64,000 bases of DNA from Polynucleobacter sp. MWH-Berg-3C6 (lineage in GTDB: Bacteria > Pseudomonadota > Gammaproteobacteria > Burkholderiales > Burkholderiaceae). Positions 31,509-41,300 of this stretch are shown piece by piece. Numbering within the stretch: the stretch's first letter is position 1; each line of letters starts with the position of its first letter. The notes beneath the pieces were generated by a model that was not told where the DNA came from, searched no databases, and saw only the letters and a program-made list of their open reading frames with translations. The DNA is taken from NCBI RefSeq assembly GCF_018881855.1, contig NZ_JACVPN010000004.1, positions 79,423 through 143,422 of the forward strand, written 5' to 3'. Made by a program: the position numbers and the translations under genes.

Positions 31509-32594
31509 TTAGGCTGCGCCAGTGGCATTTAAGGTTTCGATTACCTGGGTGTCAGGTACGCTCTTGATTTGAGCCTTACCTATTTTTTCCAAGATGACAT
31601 AGCGAATCTGCCCGCCCTCTGTTTTCTTATCCACTTGCATGAGTTCCATATAGCGTTCTGCGCCAAACTTAGGCGGAACAATAGGCAAGTTCATGGATTT
31701 GATGATGGTAGTGAGGCGCTCTAACTCAGGTTTGGTAATGAGCTTAAGGCGACAAGATAAATCAGCACCCATCACCATGCCACAGCCAACAGCCTCGCCA
31801 TGTAACCATTCCCCATAACCCATCCCAGCCTCAATAGCATGCCCAAAGGTATGTCCAAAGTTCAAGGTTGCACGAACGCCACCTTCTCTTTCGTCTGCAG
31901 AAACAACTGCAGATTTAATTTCACATGAACGCAGTACAGCATGTCCCATCGCATCGGTATTGCAGGCCAGTAATGCCGCCGCATTCACTTCAATCCAATC
32001 TAAGAAATTGGCATCTGCAATAGCACCATGTTTCACTACTTCAGCAAGGCCAGCAGAGAGTTCTCTTGGAGGCAAAGTCTTGAGTGTATTCAGATCGGCA
32101 ATGACAGCAACCGGTTGATGAAAGGCCCCAATCATATTTTTCCCTAAAGGATGATTGATGCCAGTCTTCCCGCCAACAGATGAGTCAACCTGAGCTAGTA
32201 AGGTAGTGGGAACTTGTATGAAGCGAATGCCGCGCATGAAGCTCGCAGCAGCAAAACCAGCCATATCGCCAATCACACCGCCACCTAAAGCAACCAACAT
32301 GGTTTGGCGATCTGCACCAAACTTTAAAAGATCATCAAAAATCAGTTGAAGATTTTTCCAGTCTTTGTATGACTCTCCATCAGGCAGAGTAATTGTTCTA
32401 ACGGGTTTGCCAAAAGTCTCTAAAGTCTTAGTCAAGCGCGCAGCATAAAGCGGTGCAACCGTAGTATTGGTAACAATATAAATTGAAGTGGCTTTTTCAC
32501 AAGCGCTAAATAAGCTTGGTTGATCAATCAGGTCAGTACCGATATAGATTGGATAGCTGCGGTTGCCAAGATCAACTTCGAGTGTTTTCATCAT
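31509..32594 (-). CDS. aroB: 3-dehydroquinate synthase
   Basis: AroB, 361 residues, cyclises DAHP to 3-dehydroquinate in the shikimate pathway. The NAD-binding [19 protein letters not shown] and the [19 protein letters not shown] segment are intact, as are the zinc-binding histidines in [11 protein letters not shown]. The start is placed at the first of two adjacent ATGs (32594, 32591), because a longer reading from 32624 begins with TTG inside aroK. It follows aroK closely in one operon. Confidence 0.95.
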   Translation of the reverse strand: MMKTLEVDLGNRSYPIYIGTDLIDQPSLFSACEKATSIYIVTNTTVAPLYAARLTKTLETFGKPVRTITLPDGESYKDWKNLQLIFDDLLKFGADRQTMLVALGGGVIGDMAGFAAASFMRGIRFIQVPTTLLAQVDSSVGGKTGINHPLGKNMIGAFHQPVAVIADLNTLKTLPPRELSAGLAEVVKHGAIADANFLDWIEVNAAALLACNTDAMGHAVLRSCEIKSAVVSADEREGGVRATLNFGHTFGHAIEAGMGYGEWLHGEAVGCGMVMGADLSCRLKLITKPELERLTTIIKSMNLPIVPPKFGAERYMELMQVDKKTEGGQIRYVILEKIGKAQIKSVPDTQVIETLNATGAA

Positions 32595-32607
32595 AGTGCC
32601 AATGTAT

Positions 32608-33132
32608 TTAAGCGGAAAGTTCAAGTTGCATGATTAAGGTATTGACCAGCTGATTGACACTGGGCTTACCAGTTTCAATGACATGATCTGCTATTTCGCG
32701 GTAAAGGGGATCGCGAATGGCATATAAATTTTCTAGAATCTTTTTAGGGTCACCATTCCGAAGTAGGGGGCGCCCTTCGCCGCCTTTAGTGCGGTGCCAA
32801 AGTTCATTTGGATTTGCGTGAAGGTAAATTACAGTGCCACGCTCACTGAGCGCTTGACGATTACCTGGAAGCAAAATAGCGCCACCACCAGTGGCCAGCA
32901 CAATTTCATGTTCAGCAGTAATGTCCTGAATAGCTTGGGCTTCTCGTTTGCGAAATCCTTCTTCACCTTCCATCTCGAAGATGACGGGAATTTTCACACC
33001 ACAACGCTCTTCAATGACATGGTCGGCATCTAAAAAGCGGCGCCCTAATTTTTTGGCCAGCACTTTTCCTACGGTCGACTTTCCGGCACCCATGAGGCCG
33101 ATGAGAAAGATGTTGTTTTTCGAAGAGTTCAC
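32608..33132 (-). CDS. aroK: Shikimate kinase
   Basis: AroK, 174 residues, phosphorylates shikimate with ATP. The P-loop [12 protein letters not shown], the shikimate-binding [10 protein letters not shown], the ATGGGAIL motif and the lid region [10 protein letters not shown] are present. It lies 12 bases after the secretin gene and 13 before the aroB start, in the conserved pilQ-aroK-aroB order. Confidence 0.96.
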   Translation of the reverse strand: MNSSKNNIFLIGLMGAGKSTVGKVLAKKLGRRFLDADHVIEERCGVKIPVIFEMEGEEGFRKREAQAIQDITAEHEIVLATGGGAILLPGNRQALSERGTVIYLHANPNELWHRTKGGEGRPLLRNGDPKKILENLYAIRDPLYREIADHVIETGKPSVNQLVNTLIMQLELSA

Positions 33133-33144
33133 ACTTCGATTTTA

Positions 33145-34245
33145 TTAGGGTTTGTCGAGAACGGTAGGGGTTAAGAAGACAAGCAGTTCAGTTTTGTCTT
33201 GTAATTTGGATTTATGACGAAATAAGTGGCCTATTAGAGGAATATCTCCCAGTAAGGGGACTTTGACTTCATCCTCCCTTGCGGTTGTCTGAAAGATTCC
33301 TCCAATAATCACCGTTCCACCATTTTCAACCGTCACCTCTGAGCTCACGCTTTTGGTATCAATGGCATATCCCTGCTCTGTTTTCATGCCAATAGTGTCT
33401 TTATTAATGCCAACTAGCATGGAGATTCTTCCGTCAGGATGAATTTTTGGCAAAACCTCCAAACGTAAATTTGCCTTCCGGAATTGCAATTTACTGCCAT
33501 TTTGTGAGGTGGTTTGATAGGGAAGTTCCGTCCCCTGCTCGATAGTGGCCTTCACCTGATCACCGGTCATGATGCGTGGATTGGAGAGAATTTTTCCTTG
33601 GCCATCTGACTCAAGAGCCGACAATTCTGCCTGTAAGAGGCGACTACCATTTTTAGAAATCAGCGTTGCAGCTACAGTTGCAGGATTGAATCCACTTAAA
33701 CCTGTACCACTCAAATCAAAATTACTCGAAACCTTTTTGTCTAGGCTGCTGCTCAAAGAGCTCGCTTGATAACTAAGCTTTACTCCTAGTTCACGAGCAA
33801 AGCGTTCATCTGCTTCCACAATACGGGCCTCAATCAGTATTTGTCTTGGGCTATTGATGTGGTCGCCACCAAAGGGGAGGGCTGCATCTTCCCGCCGATG
33901 CTTTTGGAATGCAGCAATTTCTGCATGGGGACCAATCCAGTAAATATCGCCATTGCGCAGTAGGCGCAATCCTCTGCTTGCCAGAATGGAGTGAAGGGCT
34001 GTTTCCCATGGCGTGTTATTGAGTTCAACCGTCATTCTGCCTTTGATAGATTCACTTAATAAAAAGTTGGTGCTTGCAAGTTTGGCAAGCACTTGTAAAA
34101 GCTCTGTCACCTCAATATCGCTAAATTGCAAACTAATGGGTGCCTCCATTAAGTTTTGCGCAGGCAAATTCGCACGAATTGGAGTCACTAGAAAAATGCA
34201 TAAAAAGCCAAAGCAAAGACTAAATTTTTGTATGTGTGCCTTCAT
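33145..34245 (-). CDS. pilQ: Short PilQ-type secretin
   Basis: An outer-membrane secretin of 366 residues. A signal peptide covers about residues 1-25, an STN/N0 domain about 36-108, and the secretin domain about 133-362, with SDGQGKILSNPRIMTGD and VPLLGDIPLIGHLFR. The last shows the typical ELLVFLTPTVL end. Normal PilQ proteins have ~700 residues; here the AMIN domains are absent, and N0 joins the secretin domain through only ~25 residues, so N1 also appears to be missing. The ATG at 34245 gives a good signal peptide. Function may be type IV pilus or DNA uptake related, or another secretin task. Confidence 0.85.
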   Translation of the reverse strand: MKAHIQKFSLCFGFLCIFLVTPIRANLPAQNLMEAPISLQFSDIEVTELLQVLAKLASTNFLLSESIKGRMTVELNNTPWETALHSILASRGLRLLRNGDIYWIGPHAEIAAFQKHRREDAALPFGGDHINSPRQILIEARIVEADERFARELGVKLSYQASSLSSSLDKKVSSNFDLSGTGLSGFNPATVAATLISKNGSRLLQAELSALESDGQGKILSNPRIMTGDQVKATIEQGTELPYQTTSQNGSKLQFRKANLRLEVLPKIHPDGRISMLVGINKDTIGMKTEQGYAIDTKSVSSEVTVENGGTVIIGGIFQTTAREDEVKVPLLGDIPLIGHLFRHKSKLQDKTELLVFLTPTVLDKP

Positions 34246-34261
34246 CGATTTGGCCTTTGCT

Positions 34262-34990
34262 TCATTCGGTTTTAGAGGGTTTGAGATTGAGGGTTTTACC
34301 TTGTACGTGAGTGAGGGTTGCAAAGTCCTTCTCAAGCTGGGTTAATCGCCAATCCCCTAAAACCAGACCTCCTTTTTGAAACATCACATTGTTTTTACCG
34401 TTATGAAAAAACGCTTGTTGGGAGCCCCCCATTTGACTTACCCCCAGATAACGCCAGCCACGGAGTTCAAGCTCATAAGGCAGGGCTTGAGGCTTGGCAA
34501 TGAGCCTGGTAATTGGCCTACTTTCTTTTAATGAGTGAACGCTCACTTCTATTGAGTCAATTGCCTCATATAAATCGTCTTGTTCGGTCTCTAATTCAGA
34601 GCGCAATACAGCAAGTTCCTTTTTAAGCTCAGAAATCTGCTTGTATGACTCTTGGTTTAAGGCTTCAGAGCCCGTCTTAAGGGATTCATAGGCCATCAAT
34701 AGTGCTATGCCAATAGCGATTAACAAGACTCCGAATATGGCAAACGCTCCCAACTGGTGGAGTTGATTGAATACTTTAGAGTTACTGAAATCTGCTAGTC
34801 CGATGCGTTCTTTGGGTTGGTTTGAGGGCTCTGGAGATGGGCGCTTTGGTGAGGTGGATTTACGAATTCCATGAGGGTCGGGGATGGCTGGATCATCACC
34901 AAGCTCACTCAGAATTGCATCAAAAGATTGGGGAGAAATGTGGCGAGATGGCATCCCCTTATTTTTCAAGTTTGGACAATTAATAGACAT
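34262..34990 (-). CDS. Unnamed bitopic membrane protein with PilP-like C-terminal domain
   Basis: I do not recognise this 242-residue protein by name. It has a Pro-, Ser- and Lys-rich cytoplasmic part (1-~78), one membrane helix (about 81-101), a periplasmic coiled coil (about 112-157), and a C-terminal ~65-residue domain. That domain's pattern, YELELRGWRYLG then FQKGGLVLGDW and GKTLNLKP, resembles the small beta domain of PilP and GspC that binds secretin N0. It lies 16 bases before the secretin gene, where pilM, N, O and P normally stand. It may act as the single inner-membrane partner of the secretin; the similarity is judged by eye. Confidence 0.75.
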   Translation of the reverse strand: MSINCPNLKNKGMPSRHISPQSFDAILSELGDDPAIPDPHGIRKSTSPKRPSPEPSNQPKERIGLADFSNSKVFNQLHQLGAFAIFGVLLIAIGIALLMAYESLKTGSEALNQESYKQISELKKELAVLRSELETEQDDLYEAIDSIEVSVHSLKESRPITRLIAKPQALPYELELRGWRYLGVSQMGGSQQAFFHNGKNNVMFQKGGLVLGDWRLTQLEKDFATLTHVQGKTLNLKPSKTE

Positions 34991-35058
34991 CAGCCTGGGT
35001 TGAAACTGTTGTCAGCAAAGATGCTTAGAAAAACTCAAAAACAAGGGTTTTGGAGCTT

Positions 35059-35087
35059 TTAGGAAAATTACTTAAGCGCCCTATAAT
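35059..35087 (+). promoter_or_regulatory. Candidate promoter for mrcA
   Basis: TATAAT (35082-35087) is a perfect -10 hexamer with a weak TTAGGA 17 bases upstream. The implied start is near 35094, only about two bases before the mrcA ATG, which would make the message nearly leaderless. Confidence 0.45.
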
Positions 35088-35095
35088 TTGAGCAT

Positions 35096-37432
35096 ATGGC
35101 CCTCCCCCCAAAAGACAAGCCGCCGCAAAATCAGCGACCAATCCGTCAACTCGACAGAAGTCCGCGGTATTCCCGAGTAGGGCCAGGCTCACCACGTAAA
35201 TCTTCCAGTAATCCCCTAGTGAAAGCTATGTTGATTATGGGCGTGGTATTTGCTTTGGTAGTGATGTTGTTAATGGGCTACGCCTTTCTGGTCGCTAAAC
35301 CCAATTTGCCAAAAATTTCGGCCTTGACGGATTACAACCCAAAAACACCATTGCGGATTTTTACAGCAGACAAGGTCTTGATTGGTGAGTTTGGTGAAGA
35401 GCGGCGCAAGGTCATTCCGTTGGATGAAATCCCGCAAACCATGCGCAATGCCGTTCTGGCAATTGAGGACGATCGTTTTTACTCTCATGGCGGCGTTGAT
35501 TACGTCGGTATTTTGAGGGCCGCCCTTACTAATCTGCGCGGGCATTTATCGCAGGGCGCTTCAACCATCACCATGCAGGTGGCTCGCAATTTCTTCCTCA
35601 GCAATGAGAAAACATTCAGTCGCAAAATTTATGAAGTTTTGCTTGCGTGGGAGATTGAATCTCAACTCACAAAAGACAAGATCCTCGAGATCTACATGAA
35701 TCAGATTTTCTTGGGCCAAAGAGCTTACGGTTTTTCGAGCGCAGCCCAGATTTATTTTGGCAAAGATTTAAAAGATATCTCGATAGCGGAGTCTGCTATG
35801 TTGGCTGGCCTACCTAAAGCCCCATCAGCATATAACCCAGTAAGCAATTTCCGTCGCGCTAAGATTCGCCAAGAATATATCTTGCAGCGTATGCGTGATC
35901 TTGGGTATATCTCAACTGAGGACTACCAAAAAGCCATGATTGAGGAGCTGCGTATTCGCGGCCTTGGTAATGAATTTGCAGTACGCGCTGACTTCCCTGC
36001 AGAGATGGTTCGCCAGTTATTGTTTACTCAGTATGGCGAGGCTATCTACTCTCAGGGAATCGATGTCTACACGACGATCTTAAAGGCAGATCAGGATGCT
36101 GCTTATAAAGCGGTGCGTCGCGGTATTTTTGAGTATGACTTACGGCATGCCTATCGCGGGCCCGAGGGCTTTATTGATCTTCCAGAGGACCCAGTAAAAC
36201 GTCAGCGCGCAATTGATGAAGCCTTGCTTGCTTATCCACAATTAGATGACTTGCAATCCGGCGTTGTTCTCGATGTGAAGCCTAAAGAAATGCAAGTCAT
36301 GATTGCTACTGGCGATACCATCACCTTGAAGGGTGATGGTATGAAATTAGCCTCGGCATCGATTACGGATAGCACCCAACCCAAAAAGCGTTTACGCCCA
36401 GGTGCAGTAGTTAGATTGCTTTTGGATGGTGGCGTTTGGAAGTTAGCGCAGTTGCCTCAGGTGGAGGCAGCCTTTGTTTCGATGAATGCAGATACGGGCG
36501 CGATCTTATCCTTGGTTGGAGGCTTTGATTTCCGTCGTAATCAATTCAATCACGTCACTCAAGCGCTGCGTCAGCCGGGATCCTCCTTCAAGCCTTTTAT
36601 TTATGCTGCTGCAATTGAAAAAGGCTATACCCCAGCCACCATGGTTAACGATGCACCCTTATCGATTGGGAGTATGGAGACCGGTAGTCAGGCTTGGGAG
36701 CCAAAGAACTACGACGGCAAGTACGATGGCATGATGCGCTTGCGCAATGCATTGGCTAAATCCAAGAACTTAGTTTCTGTTCGGATTATTCGAGCGATTG
36801 GCCCTTCATATGCGCAAGAATATATTCAGCGTTTTGGCTTTGAGCCTGAAAAACATCCGCCTTACTTAACCATGGCTTTAGGTGCGGGCTCAGTGACGCC
36901 TTTGCAGATGGCCTCAGCTTATAGCGTCTTTGCAAATGGCGGATATCGCGTAGATCCGTTTTTGATCGACAAGATGGTTGGGTCCAAAGGAGAAATTTTG
37001 TTTGAGGCCAAACCTGCACGCGTTGGCGATGGAGCCCCTCGAGTTCTAGATGCGCGCACTGCATTTGTGATGGATAGTATGTTGCAGGAGGTAACTAAAA
37101 CCGGTACGGCAGCATCCGCTAGACCTAAATTAGGTCGTAATGATATTGCCGGCAAAACAGGTACTACCAATGATTCTCATGATGCTTGGTTCGCTGGCTA
37201 CAACCCTAAAGTAGTTGCCGTTGCTTGGATTGGTTTTGATAAGCCAGCTAGCTTAGGTGATCGTGAAACTGGTGGCGGCCTCGCTTTACCGATGTGGATT
37301 TCATATATGTCTGTAGCATTGAAAGATGTGCCACAGGAGGCACGTGAAGTTCCTAGTGGCGTGACGCAGGTAGATGGTGATTGGTTTATTCCTGAGTTTT
37401 CTCGTAGTGGTGGCTCACGCGAACTTCAGTAG
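35096..37432 (+). CDS. mrcA: Penicillin-binding protein 1A, bifunctional transglycosylase and transpeptidase
   Basis: PBP1A, 778 residues, polymerises and crosslinks peptidoglycan. After a basic cytoplasmic tail comes a membrane anchor (about residues 43-66). The glycosyltransferase domain has the catalytic EDDRFYSHGGVD and GASTITMQVARN motifs. The transpeptidase domain has SSFK with nucleophile S496, then SKN and KTGT. It diverges from the secretin operon, the ponA-pil arrangement of proteobacteria. No Shine-Dalgarno precedes the ATG. Confidence 0.95.
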   Translation: MALPPKDKPPQNQRPIRQLDRSPRYSRVGPGSPRKSSSNPLVKAMLIMGVVFALVVMLLMGYAFLVAKPNLPKISALTDYNPKTPLRIFTADKVLIGEFGEERRKVIPLDEIPQTMRNAVLAIEDDRFYSHGGVDYVGILRAALTNLRGHLSQGASTITMQVARNFFLSNEKTFSRKIYEVLLAWEIESQLTKDKILEIYMNQIFLGQRAYGFSSAAQIYFGKDLKDISIAESAMLAGLPKAPSAYNPVSNFRRAKIRQEYILQRMRDLGYISTEDYQKAMIEELRIRGLGNEFAVRADFPAEMVRQLLFTQYGEAIYSQGIDVYTTILKADQDAAYKAVRRGIFEYDLRHAYRGPEGFIDLPEDPVKRQRAIDEALLAYPQLDDLQSGVVLDVKPKEMQVMIATGDTITLKGDGMKLASASITDSTQPKKRLRPGAVVRLLLDGGVWKLAQLPQVEAAFVSMNADTGAILSLVGGFDFRRNQFNHVTQALRQPGSSFKPFIYAAAIEKGYTPATMVNDAPLSIGSMETGSQAWEPKNYDGKYDGMMRLRNALAKSKNLVSVRIIRAIGPSYAQEYIQRFGFEPEKHPPYLTMALGAGSVTPLQMASAYSVFANGGYRVDPFLIDKMVGSKGEILFEAKPARVGDGAPRVLDARTAFVMDSMLQEVTKTGTAASARPKLGRNDIAGKTGTTNDSHDAWFAGYNPKVVAVAWIGFDKPASLGDRETGGGLALPMWISYMSVALKDVPQEAREVPSGVTQVDGDWFIPEFSRSGGSRELQ

Positions 37433-37444
37433 TTCGTATTCAAA

Positions 37445-38149
37445 ATGGCCCGGCAAGCACGCACTGTAATTCCTGGCCAAGCAATGCATGTCATGGTTCG
37501 TGGTAATAATCGTGAAACTCTTTTCTTTAGCGATGAAGATCGTCGTGCCTACTTAGATTGGTTGCGAGAGGCTGCAAGACAATTTGGATGTTCAGTCCAC
37601 GCTTTTGCGTTAATGCCAAATCATGCGCACTTACTCATGACCCCGCAAAATGAAGATTCGCTTGCGAAAACAATGCAGTCTTTAGGTCGACGTTATGCCC
37701 AATACTTCAATCAACAGCATCATCGTTCCGGAACAATTTGGGAGGGACGTTATCGCTCATCTTTAATTGACCCAGACTATTTTTTACGTTGCCAGCGCTA
37801 TATCGAACTGAATCCGGTAAGAGCTGGCTATGAATCGAGCCCCCAAGACTCCAATTGGACTAGCTTTGCTACTCATATTGGAGGCAAAGCAGAGTCTTGG
37901 TTAGTTGATCACCAGCACTTTTGGAAGCTGGGTAATACCCCATTCGAAAGGCAAATGAAATGGGCGGAGTTTGTGAGAGAGGGCGCCCCCCATTGGGAAG
38001 ACCGGCAAATTACCGAATCTTTGCTCAGATCAAAGCCATGGGTCAGCGATATCTATGCGAAAAAGGTATTTAAAGACACTCCAGACTTGGCTCAAATACG
38101 GCATCGCGGACGTCCTAGAAAAATTAATTCAAGTAATTCAATTTCTTAG
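37445..38149 (+). CDS. REP-associated tyrosine transposase (RAYT)
   Basis: A 234-residue Y1-type HUH transposase of the domesticated REP-associated group. The HUH motif is H60-A61-H62 in MPNHAHLLM, and the likely catalytic tyrosine is Y119 in RYIELNPVRAG. RYRSSLIDPDYFLRC lies between them, as in other RAYT proteins. Single-copy RAYTs without terminal repeats of their own move palindromic REP elements. It begins 12 bases after mrcA, and a palindromic repeat lies 37 bases downstream. A basic tail follows from residue ~220. Confidence 0.88.
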   Translation: MARQARTVIPGQAMHVMVRGNNRETLFFSDEDRRAYLDWLREAARQFGCSVHAFALMPNHAHLLMTPQNEDSLAKTMQSLGRRYAQYFNQQHHRSGTIWEGRYRSSLIDPDYFLRCQRYIELNPVRAGYESSPQDSNWTSFATHIGGKAESWLVDHQHFWKLGNTPFERQMKWAEFVREGAPHWEDRQITESLLRSKPWVSDIYAKKVFKDTPDLAQIRHRGRPRKINSSNSIS

Positions 38150-38165
38150 GATGATTTAGCGACGG

Positions 38166-38246
38166 TATTTAGGGTTGTGATAAACGACTCTGTCCCTATT
38201 TCAATAATTCATTTTGGTGCGGTCCCTAAATAAATGGGACAGAGTC
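38166..38246 (+). repeat. Nested REP-like palindromes downstream of the RAYT gene
   Basis: GACTCTGTCCC (38186-38196) and GGGACAGAGTC (38236-38246) form a perfect 11-base-pair inverted repeat around 39 bases. A second inverted repeat, TATTTAGGG (38166-38174) and CCCTAAATA (38224-38232), interleaves with it. GTCCC/GGGAC (38222-38240) forms a compact inner hairpin. The position beside a RAYT suggests a REP or BIME unit; copy number elsewhere cannot be seen. Confidence 0.7.
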
Positions 38247-38333
38247 ATTTTATTTCTATTGCATCGGTATGGGTATTCCCCTATATTTGATCCTCCAAAA
38301 GTTATCGGGCCTTTGTCGCCCCTCGGAAATACT

Positions 38334-41300
38334 ATGACTACACAATTCAATTCTGATCTACGCCCAATCGCTCATGGTCTCTATGACCCAAGTAATGAGC
38401 ATGATGCTTGCGGCGTAGGATTTGTCGCGCACATTAAGGGCAAGAAATCCCACGAGATCGTTGCTCAAGGTTTAAAGATTCTTGAGAACTTGGATCATCG
38501 GGGTGCGGTTGGCGCAGATCCTTTAATGGGTGATGGTGCTGGCATCTTGATTCAGATTCCAGATGCCTTGTATCGCGAGGAAATGGCTAAGCAAGGAATT
38601 ACATTGCCACCATTTGGTGAGTACGGTGTTGGCATGATTTTCTTGCCAAAAGAACATGCATCACGTTTAGCTTGTGAACAAGAATTAGAGCGCACTGTGC
38701 GCTTAGAAGGTCAAGTTGTTTTGGGATGGAGAGATGTGCCGGTAGATGTGAAATTGCCGATGTCTCCAACCGTGAGAATGACAGAGCCATTCATTCGTCA
38801 AATTTTTATCGGTCGCGGTCGCGACATCATGACAACCGATGCGCTTGAGCGTAAGTTGTATGTGATTCGTAAAACAGCAAGCCATGCAATTCAAGATTTA
38901 CATTTGAAGCATGGCAAAGAATATTTTGTTGCATCAATGTCTGCGCGTACTATTGTTTATAAGGGTTTGCTGTTAGCTAACCAGGTAGGCGCATATTACG
39001 AAGATTTGCAAGATAAGCGTGCTGTGTCAGCTCTTGCACTAGTGCATCAGCGCTTCTCTACTAATACTTTCCCTGCATGGGAATTGGCTCACCCATACCG
39101 CATGATTGCGCACAACGGCGAAATCAATACTGTTAAGGGCAACGTTAATTGGGTCAATGCACGTGAAGGTGCAATTAGCTCGCCAGTCTTGGGCGATGAC
39201 TTGCAAAAATTATGGCCATTGATTTATCCAGGTCAATCTGACACCGCTTGCTTTGATAACTGCTTAGAGTTGTTGGTAATGTCCGGCTATCCGTTGGCAC
39301 AAGCCATGATGATGATGATTCCTGAGGCATGGGAACAGCATGCATTGATGGATGACAATCGCCGTGCTTTCTACGAGTACCACGCAGCGATGATGGAGCC
39401 ATGGGATGGACCAGCTGCAATGGCATTTACCGATGGTCGTCAAATTGGCGCAACGTTGGATCGTAATGGCTTACGTCCAGCACGTTATTACGTAACCGAT
39501 GATGACTTGGTCATCATGGCTTCCGAAGCTGGTGTGTTGCCGATTCCAGAAAATAAGATCGTTCAAAAATGGCGTCTACAGCCAGGCAAGATGTTCATGA
39601 TCGACATGGAGCAAGGTCGCATCATTGATGACGTTGAGCTCAAGAATGCTGTATCTAAAGCCAAGCCATACAAGAGTTGGATTGATGCAGTTCGCGTGAA
39701 GCTAGATGAGGTTGATGCTAGCAAAGCTGATTTAGTCGATGAAAAAATGACGATTCGTCCAGCGGCTAAATTATTGGATCGCCAACAAGCGTTTGGTTAC
39801 ACACAAGAAGATATCAAGTACCTCATGGCCCCAATGGCCATGAATGGTGAAGAGGCTATTGGGTCCATGGGCAATGACAGCCCATTAGCGGTGCTATCAA
39901 ACAAGAACAAGCCTTTATATAACTACTTCAAGCAATTATTTGCGCAGGTAACCAATCCTCCGATTGATCCAATTCGCGAAAACATGGTGATGTCATTGGT
40001 GTCATTCATTGGACCAAAGCCCAATTTATTAGATACCAACAATATCAACCCTCCAATGCGTTTGGAAGTGAGTCAACCCATTTTGGATTTTGATGACATC
40101 ACCAAGATTCGTCATATTGGCCACTACACCAACGGTAAGTTCCGCTCTTACGAGTTAGATATTTGCTATCCGGCAGCATGGGGTAAGGCTGGCATCGAAG
40201 CGCGCTTAGCATCATTGTGTGCAGAAGCTGCTGATGCAGTACGTTCTGGGTACAACATTTTGATCGTGAGCGATCGTCAGGTGGATGAGAAGCATGTTGC
40301 TATTCCTGCATTGTTGGCTACCTCAGCAATTCATCAACACTTAGTTGAAAAAGGTTTGCGTACTAGCGTAGGTCTGGTTGTTGAGACTGGTAGCGCGCGT
40401 GAAACACATCACTTTGCACTCTTGGCTGGTTACGGTGCTGAAGCTATTCACCCGTACCTCGCGATGGAAACATTGACCGATATGGCTAAAGGCTTGTCGG
40501 GCGATTTATCTGGTGAAAAAGCGGTTAAGAACTTTGTTAAAGCGGTTGGTAAGGGCTTGCAAAAAGTGATGTCCAAGATGGGCATCTCTACGTATATGTC
40601 TTATACCGGCTCACAGATTTTTGAAGCGATTGGTTTAAACCATGAAATCATCAATCAGTATTTCAAGGGCACTCCATCTAACGTAGGTGGTATTGGCGTC
40701 TTTGAAGTAGCTGAAGAAGCTTTGCGTATGCACGCTGCTGCGTTTAGTAATGACCCAGTTCTCAGCAATATGTTGGATGCTGGTGGCGAATATGCCTTCC
40801 GTATCCGTGGCGAGAACCACATGTGGACTCCAGATACGATTGCGAAGTTGCAGCACTCTACTCGTATTGGGGCGGAGAAGGGCTATCAAACTTATAAAGA
40901 GTACGCCAACATCATCAATGATCAAACTAAGCGTCAGATGACTTTGCGCGGTTTGTTTGAGTTCAAGATTGATCCTGCAAAAGCAATTCCATTGGATGAA
41001 GTTGAGTCTGCAAAAGAAATCGTGAAACGTTTTGCTACGGGCGCGATGTCTTTGGGCTCGATCTCAACTGAAGCACATGCGACCTTGGCAATTGCGATGA
41101 ACCGTATCGGCGGTAAATCCAATACCGGTGAGGGTGGCGAGGATCCAAATCGTTATGTGAATGAACTCAAAGGCATTCCAATTAAGAAGGGTGAAACGCT
41201 CGCTAGCGTTTTAGGTAGCGATGTTGTTGAAGCCAATATCCCATTGCTTGATGGCGATTCATTGCGCTCGAAGATTAAACAAGTTGCTTCAGGCCGTTTC

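Noticed and set aside
38214..38333. In-frame 40-codon upstream extension of gltB
   Set aside because: It would translate part of the palindromic repeat, and the conserved GltB N-terminus with its propeptide begins at 38334.
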